In this document: piece after piece, positions 9,803-18,089 of the stretch
Layout of the letters: each line of letters begins with the position of its first letter
How positions within the stretch are numbered: position 1 is the stretch's first letter
From: DATDIC01 sp963777625
GTDB taxonomy: Bacteria; Pseudomonadota; Alphaproteobacteria; Acetobacterales; Acetobacteraceae
NCBI GenBank assembly: GCA_963777625.1
Contig: CAVZRO010000008.1
Span: forward strand, 124,001-188,000
DNA: 64,000 nucleotides
Direction of reading: 5' to 3'
Program-made: the position numbers and the translations under genes
Notes under the pieces: model-generated
What the model saw: only the letters and a program-made list of their open reading frames with translations
What the model was told of the DNA's origin: nothing
The model's database searches: none

Positions 9803-10231
9803 TCATCTGGTCCCTGAATGTGCGATCCCGGCGGTGTCGGTTCGGCCCATCACCGCGTCTTCATGGCGGATGATGCGCCGCACGAGCTTCAAGGAGCGGT
9901 AGCAATCATCGGCCTCTGCCGCGGCCAAGGCGGAATTCAGCATGTCGCAGGCCAGCGCCGAGGTGGTGGCCTGCTGGAAGTCGGCGATCAGTTCGCGCGC
10001 GCTGACCAGGCCGCGCGCCCGCTCCTCCGGTGTGCCGATGTAAGCGGATTGCAGGGCGAAATAGATGCGCCGCGCCGGCGTGTCCGCCTGGTCTGGCGCC
10101 ATGATCTGCTTGCCGAACAGGAAGCGGGCGCGCGCGGTCAGCTCGATCCGTGATTTCGTGCGGAAGCGGATCGGCGCCCCATTGACGATCATCAGCTCGC
10201 CCTGACGCAGTTCGAGAACCAGGGTTGACAT
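9803..10231 (-). CDS. flbT: Flagellar biosynthesis repressor FlbT
   Basis: A 142-residue protein beginning MSTLVLELRQGELMIVNGAP, the usual FlbT N-terminus, followed by RFLFGKQIM and YFALQSAYIGTPEERA. FlbT binds the 5' untranslated region of flagellin mRNA in Caulobacter and destabilises it. The start at 10231 was preferred over the longer frame (to 10300) because GGAG lies 6 nt upstream and homology begins there. It lies 90 bp downstream of the flagellin gene and directly upstream of flaF. Confidence 0.92.
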   Translation of the reverse strand: MSTLVLELRQGELMIVNGAPIRFRTKSRIELTARARFLFGKQIMAPDQADTPARRIYFALQSAYIGTPEERARGLVSARELIADFQQATTSALACDMLNSALAAAEADDCYRSLKLVRRIIRHEDAVMGRTDTAGIAHSGTR

Positions 10232-10321
10232 CCTGTCTCCTGTGATCAGCAGCGCCGGAGTCGATCGCCAGCGCGGCGGACCGACGCCAGGGCCGGCCAA
10301 TCCGGCCCCGGCGCCACCGCA

Positions 10322-11179
10322 TCAGGCGTTCTTGACCAGCGACAGCAGCGTGGTCGGCGCCTGGTCCGCCAACGTAAGCGCCTGGGTGCCAAGCTGCTGG
10401 CGTATCTGCAACGCCTGCAACTGCGCCGATTCACTGGCCAGGTCGGCATCGATCAATGCGCCGAGACCGGTGTTCAGCGCGCTGATCTTGTCGCTGTTAT
10501 AGGTGATCTGGTTGCCGACATAGTTGGTCGCCGCACCGTAGTAGTTGAGCTGCGTCCCCACTTCATCGAACGCATTGATGAAGGTGCCGCTCGACGTGAT
10601 CAGCGCCGCCACGGTGGAGGCGCCGGCTAGCTGCGTGGTGGTGAACGCCAGCGACGTGTACAGACCCGAACCGCTGTAGGTGGCAATGCCGTACGTGGAG
10701 CCGACCTCGTTGCGGACCACCGCCACTCCGGAGATCGTGGCACCGCCGATATCCCCGATCAGCGACTTGCCGGCATAGTTCGAGTCCTGCAGGAAGCTTT
10801 TCAGGTTGGAAAGCAGCGAATTATATTGCTGCGCGTACTGCGAGCGCTGATTGCCGTTGACGTCGCCATTGGCCAGCGCCACCAGCACGTCCCGCATGCT
10901 GCCCATGAGGTTCGACACGCTGTTCAGGCTTGTCGTTGTCGTTGACAGCAAGCCCTGAATGCCGCCGAGCTGCTGATTAGCGGCGGTCAGCGCGCCTACG
11001 TCAGACCGGACCGACTGCGCCACCGCATACGCGGCGCCGTCATCGGTGGCATCCGCGACGCGATAACCGGTCGAAATCTGCTTCTGCGCCGCATTCAATT
11101 GCGTGCTGGTCTGGTTGAGCGATTCGAGCGCGATCATCGCGCCCACATTGGTGTTGATCGAGTTGAGTGTTCCGGACAT
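10322..11179 (-). CDS. Flagellin
   Basis: A 285-residue flagellin and the structural subunit of the filament. The N-terminal D0/D1 segment reads SINTNVGAMIALESLNQTST, then ISTGYRVADATDDGAAYAVA. The C-terminal D1/D0 segment reads TGLGALIDADLASESAQLQ, then QLGTQALTLADQAP. The central domain is short, as in many alphaproteobacterial flagellins. ATG at 11179 was chosen because AGGGAA lies 7 nt before it; six extra codons upstream are open but lack support. The product is secreted by the flagellar type III system and is the likely substrate of the glycosyltransferase encoded downstream. The 5' leader carries a small hairpin and a weak sigma-54-like site. Confidence 0.93.
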   Translation of the reverse strand: MSGTLNSINTNVGAMIALESLNQTSTQLNAAQKQISTGYRVADATDDGAAYAVAQSVRSDVGALTAANQQLGGIQGLLSTTTTSLNSVSNLMGSMRDVLVALANGDVNGNQRSQYAQQYNSLLSNLKSFLQDSNYAGKSLIGDIGGATISGVAVVRNEVGSTYGIATYSGSGLYTSLAFTTTQLAGASTVAALITSSGTFINAFDEVGTQLNYYGAATNYVGNQITYNSDKISALNTGLGALIDADLASESAQLQALQIRQQLGTQALTLADQAPTTLLSLVKNA

Positions 11180-11212
11180 GGTATTTCCCTTGCCCACAAA
11201 GGTTACGGACTA

Positions 11213-11230
11213 GCCCCGCCTTTTGCGGGC
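11213..11230 (-). other. Small GC-rich hairpin in the flagellin leader
   Basis: GCCC...GGGC arms with one bulge close over a CCTTTT loop about 35-50 nt upstream of the flagellin ATG. In Caulobacter FlbT acts on the flagellin leader, so a hairpin here, with flbT two genes away, could be its target or a stability element. The stem is short and the role is only inferred. Confidence 0.35.
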
Positions 11231-11239
11231 ACGGTTCCA
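11224..11239 (-). promoter_or_regulatory. Weak candidate sigma-54 promoter for flagellin
   Basis: On the minus strand TGGAACCGTGCCCGCA keeps the GG and GC dinucleotides with exactly 10 bases between them, as sigma-54 requires, but has four mismatches to the full consensus. It ends about 45 nt before the flagellin ATG. It is supported mainly by the stronger sigma-54 sites elsewhere in the cluster. Confidence 0.35.
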
Positions 11240-11287
11240 TCCTGGACCGCGTCGAGTTAACGCATAGTGAAACGGATCATCGACGCC

Positions 11288-12379
11288 TCAGGCCGGCAGG
11301 AATTTCGCCAGCGACAAGGCGCTGACCGTTTCGATCATCTGGTACGACGCCTGAAGCTGCGTCTGTACCAGTGATATGTTCGACATGGTCGCTGCCATGT
11401 CGACATCCTGCACACCGGACAATTGCGTGGTCAGTGCGGTCTGCGTGTCCGACAGCTCGGTCTGCGTCGCCGTCAGTGCCGATTGCCGGTTGCCGAGTAC
11501 CCCCGCATCCGACGCCATCGCCGCGATCGCACCATTCAGGCTGGTCCGGGTGTCCTGCACCAGGTCGTCAAACCCGGGATCGCTCTGCTGGGCGCTTGTC
11601 AGCGATCCGACCGTGGCCAGCGCGCGCATCAGATCTCTCATGTAAGACCCGGTGGTCGAGCTGCCGATCGACGGGACGGCGCTGTTCGCACTGGCGAGCA
11701 GCGCGATGGGAGTGGTCTGTCCCTGCCCGGTCTGCACCGCGGGCTGCTCCGCTTGCAGCGTCGCGGCCGGCTGCGACATGTAGGCGGAAAACGGGCTCGT
11801 ACCGGCGGCATCGGAACTGGCGATGTTGAGCGTTGCGGCGGCGGTCGCGTCCGCCCCCGCAACGCTCAGGTTTCCCACCGCTGCGGCGATCTGCGTGTAA
11901 AATCCCGAGCTGGTGATATCACCCGGATCCGGAACCGGCGGGTTGCTGGAATCCGCTCCGCCGAATACGTACGTGGTCTCGTCGGTCGTATCCAGCAGAC
12001 TGGCTACCTGGCTGAGCGCATCACGCGCCGAAGCGGCGATCGAGTCCACTTCCGACCCGTCGCTGCCCTGCAGGCCGTCCAACTGCGAAAATAGGTTGGA
12101 CGCGATCTGCTGGATCTGTGTCATCGCGGTTTGCGCGACGCCCATCGTGCCGGTCGCGGCGTTGATGTTGGCCTGCCAGGTCTGAAGGTTCGCGATCTCC
12201 GGGTTGAGATCGAGCGAAACCGACGCGCCGGACCCAAGCCCGGCATAGGTGGTGGCGACCGACCCGGTGCTGGCCTGCTGCGTCAGGGTGTCGAGCCGCT
12301 GCTGTATCGTGTTGCTGTCGCCCATCAGGCTTCCGAGCAGCCCGTAATTCGACAGTGAAGCTGTGCTGATGGCGTCCAT
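11288..12379 (-). CDS. flgL: Flagellar hook-associated protein 3 (FlgL)
   Basis: A 363-residue flagellin-like junction protein. The N-terminus has QQRLDTLTQQASTGSVATTY and the C-terminus has LSGVQDVDMAATMSNISLVQ followed by TQLQASYQMIETVSALSL, both typical of FlgL. It connects the hook to the filament together with FlgK. The ATG at 12379 overlaps the flgK stop by one base (TGATG); a GTG one codon upstream would give GTGA overlap instead. Either way translation is coupled to flgK. The length is normal. Confidence 0.88.
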   Translation of the reverse strand: MDAISTASLSNYGLLGSLMGDSNTIQQRLDTLTQQASTGSVATTYAGLGSGASVSLDLNPEIANLQTWQANINAATGTMGVAQTAMTQIQQIASNLFSQLDGLQGSDGSEVDSIAASARDALSQVASLLDTTDETTYVFGGADSSNPPVPDPGDITSSGFYTQIAAAVGNLSVAGADATAAATLNIASSDAAGTSPFSAYMSQPAATLQAEQPAVQTGQGQTTPIALLASANSAVPSIGSSTTGSYMRDLMRALATVGSLTSAQQSDPGFDDLVQDTRTSLNGAIAAMASDAGVLGNRQSALTATQTELSDTQTALTTQLSGVQDVDMAATMSNISLVQTQLQASYQMIETVSALSLAKFLPA

Positions 12380-13911
12380 CACACTGCAACCGCCTGCAAT
12401 AGTTGCGAGAACATGCTCTGCACCACCGACATCACCCTGGCGTTGGCGCCGTAGGCGTTCTGCAGGGTGATCATCTGCGTCATCTCGCTGTCCATATTCA
12501 CGCCCGTTTCGCTGCTCAGCCTGGTGGACAGCCCGGTCTGCACCGTCTGTTCGGTGTTGAGCTGGGTCGTGGCATTGGCGCTGTCCGTTGCCTCCGCCGC
12601 GACCAGGGAGGTGGCGAAGCTGGAGAGCGTTGCCGGTGTCACATAGGGCGCGCTCAGTGTGCCCGAAGGTCCGAGGCCGGTGACGTTCGGTGACGGTTGG
12701 GCAACCCCTGGCTGCACGTCCGCTCCGAATGTATTGTCCAGCACGCGCGTGATCAGCGTGGTGAACCCGGCCGGGCCGTCCGTGGGATTAGGCGTGAATG
12801 CAGTCGGTCCCGTTGGACCGCCCGGTATCGCCGTCGTGCCGTCGCGCACCAGTGCCGGATTGCTCAGCACCGCCGGGTTCACCTGGATGTCGGCGGAGAA
12901 CCCGACATAGCCGGCCTGCGCCGGTGTTCCGCCGCCTGTCGGGACGTTCCCCGACGCATCAGTGAACAGGCTGAGCCCTTGGGCGGCGAAGCGCCCGGCC
13001 AGCGTTTCCGAGAATTCGTCGAGCTGCGCCTGGTAGGATGGCAGAGTGGCGTCGCGCAGCGCGATATTGGCCCCGAGCTGTCCGCCTTGCAGGGAACCGG
13101 TGACGTCGGCACCATCCAGCGTGATCGCCGGGATGCCGCCGCCGGGATAATAGTCACCCGGCTGGATATTGACGTCGCCGGTCGAAAGCGGATTCGCCGG
13201 CCCATGGATCGGCAGTTCGGTTCCGGACGTGGTCGTGATCAGAACATCTCCGCTCGGTTGCGATAGCACGTTGATGTTCACGAGCTGCGACAGTGAGCTG
13301 ATCTGTGCGTCGCGTTGGTTTTGCAGATCGGCCGTGCTCTGCCCCGCCGCCTGCGCCGCCATGATCTGGTTGGATAGCGAACCGATGTTGCCGAGCGTGG
13401 TGTTGACCTGCCCCACCTCGCTCACGATCGAGTCCTGGGCCTGCTGCCGCTGCGCCGTGTAGGTGTTGCTCAGCGTGTTGATGCCCTGCGCCAGGGTCGA
13501 CGCCGTGGCAACCACTTGTGCCTGCTGGGTGGCGCTGCCCGGGTTGTTCAACAGGGTCGAGAACTGGTTCTGCAGATTGTTCAGAAGACTGCCGAGATCG
13601 TTGCCCTGCCCCGGTGTGCCGTTCACCGTGTCGATCGCCGCCAGCGCGGTTTGCGTCGTCTGCAGTCCGGCAACGGTCGCGTTCTGCTGCAGCAGGTCTG
13701 CCTGCAGCGCGGCGTCGGTGATGCGGGTGGCGGGTCCGGTCACCACGCCCATGCCGCTGCCATCGACTGTCAGTTCCTGCTGGGTCGCGGTTTCCACCGA
13801 ATAATTGGCGGTTCCGGCATTGGCGACATTGTGCGACACCAGGGCGAGCTGGGTGTTGATATTGGCCACCCCGCTGCCGGCAATCCACAGTGAAGCGTCC
13901 AGGTTCAACAT
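12379..13911 (-). CDS. flgK: Flagellar hook-associated protein 1 (FlgK)
   Basis: A 510-residue hook-filament junction protein. The N-terminal rod/hook motif is NTQLALVSHNVANAGTANYS and the C-terminal motif is SSETGVNMDSEMTQMITLQ, then NAYGANARVMSVVQ. Between them lies a long, low-complexity exposed region rich in Thr, Gly and Pro. It lies 22 bp downstream of flgE and is coupled to flgL, forming a flgE-flgK-flgL unit. The frame is intact and the length is normal. Confidence 0.92.
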   Translation of the reverse strand: MLNLDASLWIAGSGVANINTQLALVSHNVANAGTANYSVETATQQELTVDGSGMGVVTGPATRITDAALQADLLQQNATVAGLQTTQTALAAIDTVNGTPGQGNDLGSLLNNLQNQFSTLLNNPGSATQQAQVVATASTLAQGINTLSNTYTAQRQQAQDSIVSEVGQVNTTLGNIGSLSNQIMAAQAAGQSTADLQNQRDAQISSLSQLVNINVLSQPSGDVLITTTSGTELPIHGPANPLSTGDVNIQPGDYYPGGGIPAITLDGADVTGSLQGGQLGANIALRDATLPSYQAQLDEFSETLAGRFAAQGLSLFTDASGNVPTGGGTPAQAGYVGFSADIQVNPAVLSNPALVRDGTTAIPGGPTGPTAFTPNPTDGPAGFTTLITRVLDNTFGADVQPGVAQPSPNVTGLGPSGTLSAPYVTPATLSSFATSLVAAEATDSANATTQLNTEQTVQTGLSTRLSSETGVNMDSEMTQMITLQNAYGANARVMSVVQSMFSQLLQAVAV

Positions 13912-13933
13912 GATCGCACCGAGACCGCGCCCC

Positions 13934-15238
13934 TCAGGTCTTCATGTTGATGGTGGTTTGCAGCATGTCGTCGGCGGTCGTCACCATCTTGGCATTCGCG
14001 CTATAGGCTTGCTGCGCCACGATCAGCTTGCTGAATTCGGTGGCGATATCGACGTTCGAGCTTTCCACCGATCCGGTCACCAGATTCCCCGCTCCGTTTG
14101 TGTCGGCGGCCTGCGCGATCGGATCACCCGACGCGGCGGTGGCGGTGAAGGCCTGGCCATTCTGCCGTTGCAGTGCGTCCGAATCGGCGAAGGTGACGAC
14201 CGGCACCTGCGCGATGGTTTGTGACTGGCCGTTGTTGTAATTGGCGACGATATCGCCGCTATCCGTCATGGTGATGCCGGTGAAGGAGCCGGGAGCAACT
14301 CCGTTCTGGCTCAGGTTGCGCAGGCTGTATTCGCTGGCGGCGAACTGCGTCACGCCGTTGGCCTGGCCGAAATTGCCGAGGCTCAGCGAAATAGGTTGCG
14401 TGCCGCTGCCGAAATTGGTTGTCAGCGCCAAGGTGGCCGGCGCGCCGGCCGTAGCCGCCGACGCTGTGACGTTCCCGGTCACCGTGCCGAAACTGCCGAT
14501 CGTGCCGGCGGCGGCGCCGTTGGTACCGAACTGAACCTCGGCGGTGCCGATGGTGGTATTCGGTGTATTGTCGGGGGAGCTGATCGTCACTGTCCAGTCA
14601 TTGGCCCCGTTCTGCGTCCAGTTCAGCGTGACCGCGTGCTGATTGCCGAGCGAATCGTATACATCCACCTGCGACGAATTGCTGGCGGCAGGATCGGTGG
14701 TGGTGGGCAGGTTGGCGGAAAAATCGACCGTGGAGGTCGGCACCGGATTGAACTGGCTCTGCGTGATCTGGATGGTGGAAAGCTGCGATTGGTTGGCGAC
14801 ACCGGTGGTGGGATCAACCTGCCAACCTTGCAGATACTCGCCGGCGCTATTCACCAGGTAGCCATTCTGGTCCATGCTGAAATCGCCGGCGCGGGTGTAA
14901 TAGGTCTGGTTGCTGAAGGTCGGGTCGGTGCTGCCTGAAACCACCCCGTTCGGCTCCGACACCGCAAAGAACCCCTGGCCGGCGATGGCCAGGGCAAGCG
15001 GGTCGGTGCTGGAGGTGATCGTGCCCTGGGTGTCGTTGGTGTAGTCGGGCCGGGTGGCGACGGCGCCGGGCTCGTTCTGCGCGCTGGTGCTGGTCGTGAG
15101 GTAGTCGATGAAGTCGGTATCCACCGCCTTGAAACCGACCGTCTGGCTGTTGGCGACATTGTCGCTGATGTTGCCGAACGCGGTGGACTGAGCCGACAGC
15201 CCGCTTACCGCGGTCGTAAGGGCGCCGAACAGTGACAT
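13934..15238 (-). CDS. flgE: Flagellar hook protein FlgE
   Basis: A 434-residue hook subunit. It starts MSLFGALTTAVSGLSAQSTA with the rod/hook N-terminal motif ISDNVANSQTVGFKA. A central FlgE domain follows (TVDFSANLPTT, then VYDSLGNQHAVTLNW). The C-terminus is VESSNVDIATEFSKLIVAQQ and AYSANAKMVTTADDML. ATG at 15238 was chosen because GGAGAG lies 5 nt upstream and homology begins there; the open frame to 15379 is spurious. Its promoter is probably the sigma-54 site about 35 nt upstream. Confidence 0.94.
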   Translation of the reverse strand: MSLFGALTTAVSGLSAQSTAFGNISDNVANSQTVGFKAVDTDFIDYLTTSTSAQNEPGAVATRPDYTNDTQGTITSSTDPLALAIAGQGFFAVSEPNGVVSGSTDPTFSNQTYYTRAGDFSMDQNGYLVNSAGEYLQGWQVDPTTGVANQSQLSTIQITQSQFNPVPTSTVDFSANLPTTTDPAASNSSQVDVYDSLGNQHAVTLNWTQNGANDWTVTISSPDNTPNTTIGTAEVQFGTNGAAAGTIGSFGTVTGNVTASAATAGAPATLALTTNFGSGTQPISLSLGNFGQANGVTQFAASEYSLRNLSQNGVAPGSFTGITMTDSGDIVANYNNGQSQTIAQVPVVTFADSDALQRQNGQAFTATAASGDPIAQAADTNGAGNLVTGSVESSNVDIATEFSKLIVAQQAYSANAKMVTTADDMLQTTINMKT

Positions 15239-15271
15239 GCCGCTCTCCGAAGTCGATGCGGCATCGTGTTC

Positions 15272-15287
15272 AGCATGAAGCGTGCCA
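15272..15287 (-). promoter_or_regulatory. Sigma-54 promoter for flgE-flgK-flgL
   Basis: The minus strand reads TGGCACGCTTCATGCT, which matches the sigma-54 consensus TGGCACGNNNNTTGCW at all but one position, with the required 10 bases between GG and GC. The -12 element lies about 35 nt before the flgE ATG. Hook genes are sigma-54 dependent in Caulobacter and several other alphaproteobacteria. Confidence 0.75.
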
Positions 15288-15437
15288 GCCGCGGCGGCAT
15301 TGTTTTCGCGGGCCGGACGCCTGTGCCGCCCGGCAAAATTGGTGTCCTGCAACCAGCCGGCAGAAGCGGCCCGGCACAAGCTGCCGGGTCAGCCCGTGCG
15401 GCCACCGCCAGCGTATCGGCGCAAGGCGGCTCTCCGG

Positions 15438-15453
15438 CTGGCAAGCCTCTTGC
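15438..15453 (+). promoter_or_regulatory. Sigma-54 promoter for fliK-flgD
   Basis: The plus strand reads TGGCAAGCCTCTTGCT, one mismatch from the sigma-54 consensus with correct GG-N10-GC spacing. It points towards fliK, whose ATG is about 160 nt downstream. Together with the site at 15272-15287 it makes a divergent sigma-54 pair between hook gene and hook-length gene. Confidence 0.7.
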
Positions 15454-15488
15454 TCTCATACCAGGCGCTCAGGAGACCGATCGACCCA

Positions 15489-15552
15489 CCGTCATTCCCG
15501 CGCAGGCGGAAATCCAGCGACCGCCCGCGCAACCCGCGACCTCGGGCATGAC
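15489..15552 (+). repeat. Dispersed REP-like repeat, unit A
   Basis: This 64-bp stretch begins with a GTCATTCCCGCGCAGGCGG half-hairpin followed by AATCCAGCGACCGCCC. A closely related copy lies in inverted orientation at 62092-62152. Its first half is also shared with the copies at 25072-25135 and 40946-41027. It sits between the fliK promoter and the fliK start. Confidence 0.6.
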
Positions 15553-15611
15553 GAGGGAAGCTCAGCCTCTCAGGCCGCTGGTATTACTCCGACGCCGAGG
15601 AGAACGCGCGC

Positions 15612-16766
15612 ATGCCTGGCCAGATCGCCGCCGCCGTGTCGCCGCCCGGGCAGGCCCCCGTGCTGCCGTCTGGCGGCGACACTGTACCGCAGGGGGCCGC
15701 GGTTACGCCGACGCCGATGCCATTCGGCCAGTTGATCGCCGCGCTCGCCGCTGGCGGAACGACGGCAGGAACGATGGCGGGAAACGGTCTGGTGCCGGTG
15801 CAAACCGCGCCTGCGGCGGCGCCTGCCCCGACAGCGTCGGTTCGCGCGAAGGCGGCGTTGGCCACGGTGCCGGCACGCCCAGGGCAATCATCGGCGCAAT
15901 CATCGGCGCAATCATCGCCGACAAGCCCGTCGCGCAAGACCACGAAATCGAAAACCACCAGCCCGAGTGCGGATACGGCGGCCCTGGCATCACCATCCAT
16001 CCAGGCACCACTCGCCGATCCGCCGCCACTTCCCTCATTAGCGGGCGCGCCGGTTGTTCCCGACCATCAGCCGCCGGCCCGGACTACGGACGCCGCAACG
16101 GCAGCGGTGGCTCCGGGCCAGGCCGTCACGCTCGAAGCGATGCCGTCCGGTGCCGTGCATCCGACGATGCCCGATCCCGCTCCGGTCACTGTCGCGGATC
16201 CGGCTCCGCAGCCCTCAGTCCCGCTAGCAGCGCAGCCCGTCTCAATGGCGCCGTTGCTGGTGCCGCCGGCGCTTCCCGCCACGGCACCAACAACGCGGGC
16301 GTCGCCAGCTCAGGACAGCCCGGCGAGCGCTCGCGCACCCGTCGCCCAGGTTGCTCCCGTGCTGCTGTCGTTGGCCCGTTCATCGGGCGGCACACAGCAT
16401 CTGACCATCCGGCTCGATCCGCCGGAACTCGGCGTCGTGCAGATCCGCATGCAGCAGTCTGCGGACGCACCGGCGCGGATTGAAATAAGCGTGCAGCGGC
16501 CAGAGACACTCGACCTTATGCTGCGCGACCAGCCGAGTTTGCAGCACACGCTCGACCAGGCGGGGGTGCCCGTCGAGGGGCGGCACCTGGTGTTCCAGCT
16601 CGACCCGCAGGGCCAGCCCGATGGGGGTGCCAATACCGGCGGCCACGGTCGTGGCACGGCAAGTGCTTCCACCACCGGCGAACCGGAGGACGAGCACGAT
16701 GAATTGGCACCCGCCGCTCAGGCCCCGCCGCGCTGGACGCGCGCCGGCCTCGACATCACTGCCTGA
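15612..16766 (+). CDS. fliK: Flagellar hook-length control protein FliK
   Basis: A 384-residue protein with a long Ala/Pro/Ser/Thr-rich N-terminal region. The C-terminal FliK domain (residues about 250-345) reads LTIRLDPPELGVVQIRMQ, then ISVQRPETLDLMLRDQP and a later LQHTLDQAGV. FliK is the secreted ruler and specificity-switch effector that sets hook length. flgD follows 25 bp downstream. The N-terminal part contains a three-copy tandem repeat. The length and layout are normal for a divergent FliK. Confidence 0.85.
   Translation: MPGQIAAAVSPPGQAPVLPSGGDTVPQGAAVTPTPMPFGQLIAALAAGGTTAGTMAGNGLVPVQTAPAAAPAPTASVRAKAALATVPARPGQSSAQSSAQSSPTSPSRKTTKSKTTSPSADTAALASPSIQAPLADPPPLPSLAGAPVVPDHQPPARTTDAATAAVAPGQAVTLEAMPSGAVHPTMPDPAPVTVADPAPQPSVPLAAQPVSMAPLLVPPALPATAPTTRASPAQDSPASARAPVAQVAPVLLSLARSSGGTQHLTIRLDPPELGVVQIRMQQSADAPARIEISVQRPETLDLMLRDQPSLQHTLDQAGVPVEGRHLVFQLDPQGQPDGGANTGGHGRGTASASTTGEPEDEHDELAPAAQAPPRWTRAGLDITA
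15885..15920 (+). repeat. Three-copy 12-bp tandem repeat inside fliK
   Basis: CAATCATCGGCG is repeated three times in tandem (the last copy has one change), encoding repeated QSSA units in the disordered N-terminal part of FliK. The unit is a multiple of three, so copy-number change would alter length without breaking the frame. Confidence 0.8.
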
Positions 16767-16791
16767 CCCCGTAACTGGAGCAGCCCCTGTC

Positions 16792-17493
16792 ATGAGCATG
16801 GCATCCGTCACCGCCCAGCAGAACACCGCGCAGGCCGCTGCCAGTTCCTCCACGTCGGCGAGCGGCAGCAGCGCGACCACGGGGCAGAACGCGCTGGATG
16901 CGCTGTCGGGGAACTTTTCCGATTTTCTGAACATGCTGATGACGCAGTTGCAGAACCAGGACCCGACCAGTCCGATGGACACCAATGAATTCACCAGCGA
17001 GCTGGTCGAGTTTTCCGGCGTCGAACAGCAGATCAACACCAACAACAGTCTCTCTCAGCTTATCCAGCTCACCCAGTCCGGCGAGGTGATGCAGGGATCG
17101 TCGATGACCGGCAAGCAGGTGACGGTAAGCTCCAATCAGATTCCGTTGCAGAACGGCTCCGGCCAGGTGGAATTCACGACGACGACGGCGGAGCCGGTGG
17201 GAATCGCGATCACCAATGCCAACGGCCAGCTTGTGCGCAGCGCCACGATGAACGCCACCACCGGACAGAATAGCTGGACCTGGGACGGCACCAACAATGC
17301 TGGCAATTCGGTTGCGGATGGTGCCTACAATATCTCGGTGGTCACACCCGACGGAAGCGGTGGAATGACCGCCGTGCCGTTCACCGTGACCGGCACTGCA
17401 ACGGGTATCGAGAACACGGGAACCAACGGCGTTCAGCTCGAGCTGGGGGCGATGTCGGTCAATTTCGGCTCGATCGTGGCGATGGGGAGTTAG
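16792..17493 (+). CDS. flgD: Flagellar hook assembly protein FlgD
   Basis: A 233-residue hook-capping scaffold needed for FlgE polymerisation. The N-terminal signature FLNMLMTQLQNQDPTSPMDT followed by NEFTSELVEFSGVEQQI is diagnostic. The C-terminal half holds the FlgD Ig-like and tudor-like regions (NSWTWDGTNNAGN, VADGAYNISV). The start at 16792 has GGAG about 11 nt upstream; a second ATG at 16798 is also possible. It lies 25 bp after fliK and is presumably transcribed from the same sigma-54 promoter. Confidence 0.92.
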   Translation: MSMASVTAQQNTAQAAASSSTSASGSSATTGQNALDALSGNFSDFLNMLMTQLQNQDPTSPMDTNEFTSELVEFSGVEQQINTNNSLSQLIQLTQSGEVMQGSSMTGKQVTVSSNQIPLQNGSGQVEFTTTTAEPVGIAITNANGQLVRSATMNATTGQNSWTWDGTNNAGNSVADGAYNISVVTPDGSGGMTAVPFTVTGTATGIENTGTNGVQLELGAMSVNFGSIVAMGS

Positions 17494-17693
17494 GGCGTGG
17501 TTGCTTGAGGCTCATATTATACCAGCGGCCTGAACAGATCGGTCCCTTCGCATCCGATTTGCAGTCACCCTTCGGTCAAGAGGCGTCGCTGGCGGCATGG
17601 GTTCATGGCGCACCGTGTCAGTTGGTCAGACGGCAACGGTGGTCGGGGCGCCGAGGTTATGGTAGACGTCGAACCTTGAGGAGCTGTATTCGA

Positions 17694-18089
17694 TTATCGG
17701 GCTGAAGACCTGTTCAAGGCCACAGCAGCGCGTATGAGCGTCTTGAAGGCATCCCCATCTACTTCATCGCCGTCGTGGATATCGATCGCGCGCCTGACAT
17801 TGCCTTCGAGGCTAGCGTTGAACAGACCTGAAGGATCCTCGAGCGAGGCGCCCTTGGCGAAGGTCAGCTTCACGACGCTTTTATACGTCTCGCCGGTACA
17901 GATCATTCCATCGTGATACCATACCGGAACGCCCCTCCATTTCCACGCCTCGACCACTTCGGGGTCAGCCTGCTTGATGAGGGTGCGGACATGGGAGAGC
18001 GTCTTGCCCCTCCAGTCGCCCAGTTCCTTGATCCTGGCGTCGATCAGCCGAGACGGGGATTCGCCCTTCGTCGTTGCGCTCTCTTTCAT
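17694..18089 (-). CDS. DUF1801 domain-containing protein
   Basis: A 131-residue soluble protein. WKWRGVPVWYHDGMICTGE and VKLTFAKGASLEDPSGLFN match the DUF1801 (YdhG-like) fold, a small alpha/beta domain of unknown function. The frame is intact with a clean ATG. It converges on flgD across a 200-bp gap that shows no gene. Nothing in the context suggests a role in motility. Confidence 0.8.
   Translation of the reverse strand: MKESATTKGESPSRLIDARIKELGDWRGKTLSHVRTLIKQADPEVVEAWKWRGVPVWYHDGMICTGETYKSVVKLTFAKGASLEDPSGLFNASLEGNVRRAIDIHDGDEVDGDAFKTLIRAAVALNRSSAR

Noticed and set aside
15885..15920. Tandem 12-bp repeats as a possible CRISPR array
   Set aside because: Units are contiguous without spacers and lie in frame inside fliK; no cas genes are present.
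17505..17705. A 66-codon plus-strand frame after flgD
   Set aside because: No ribosome site, no motif, overlaps the end of the DUF1801 gene; probably non-coding or a very old transposase trace.
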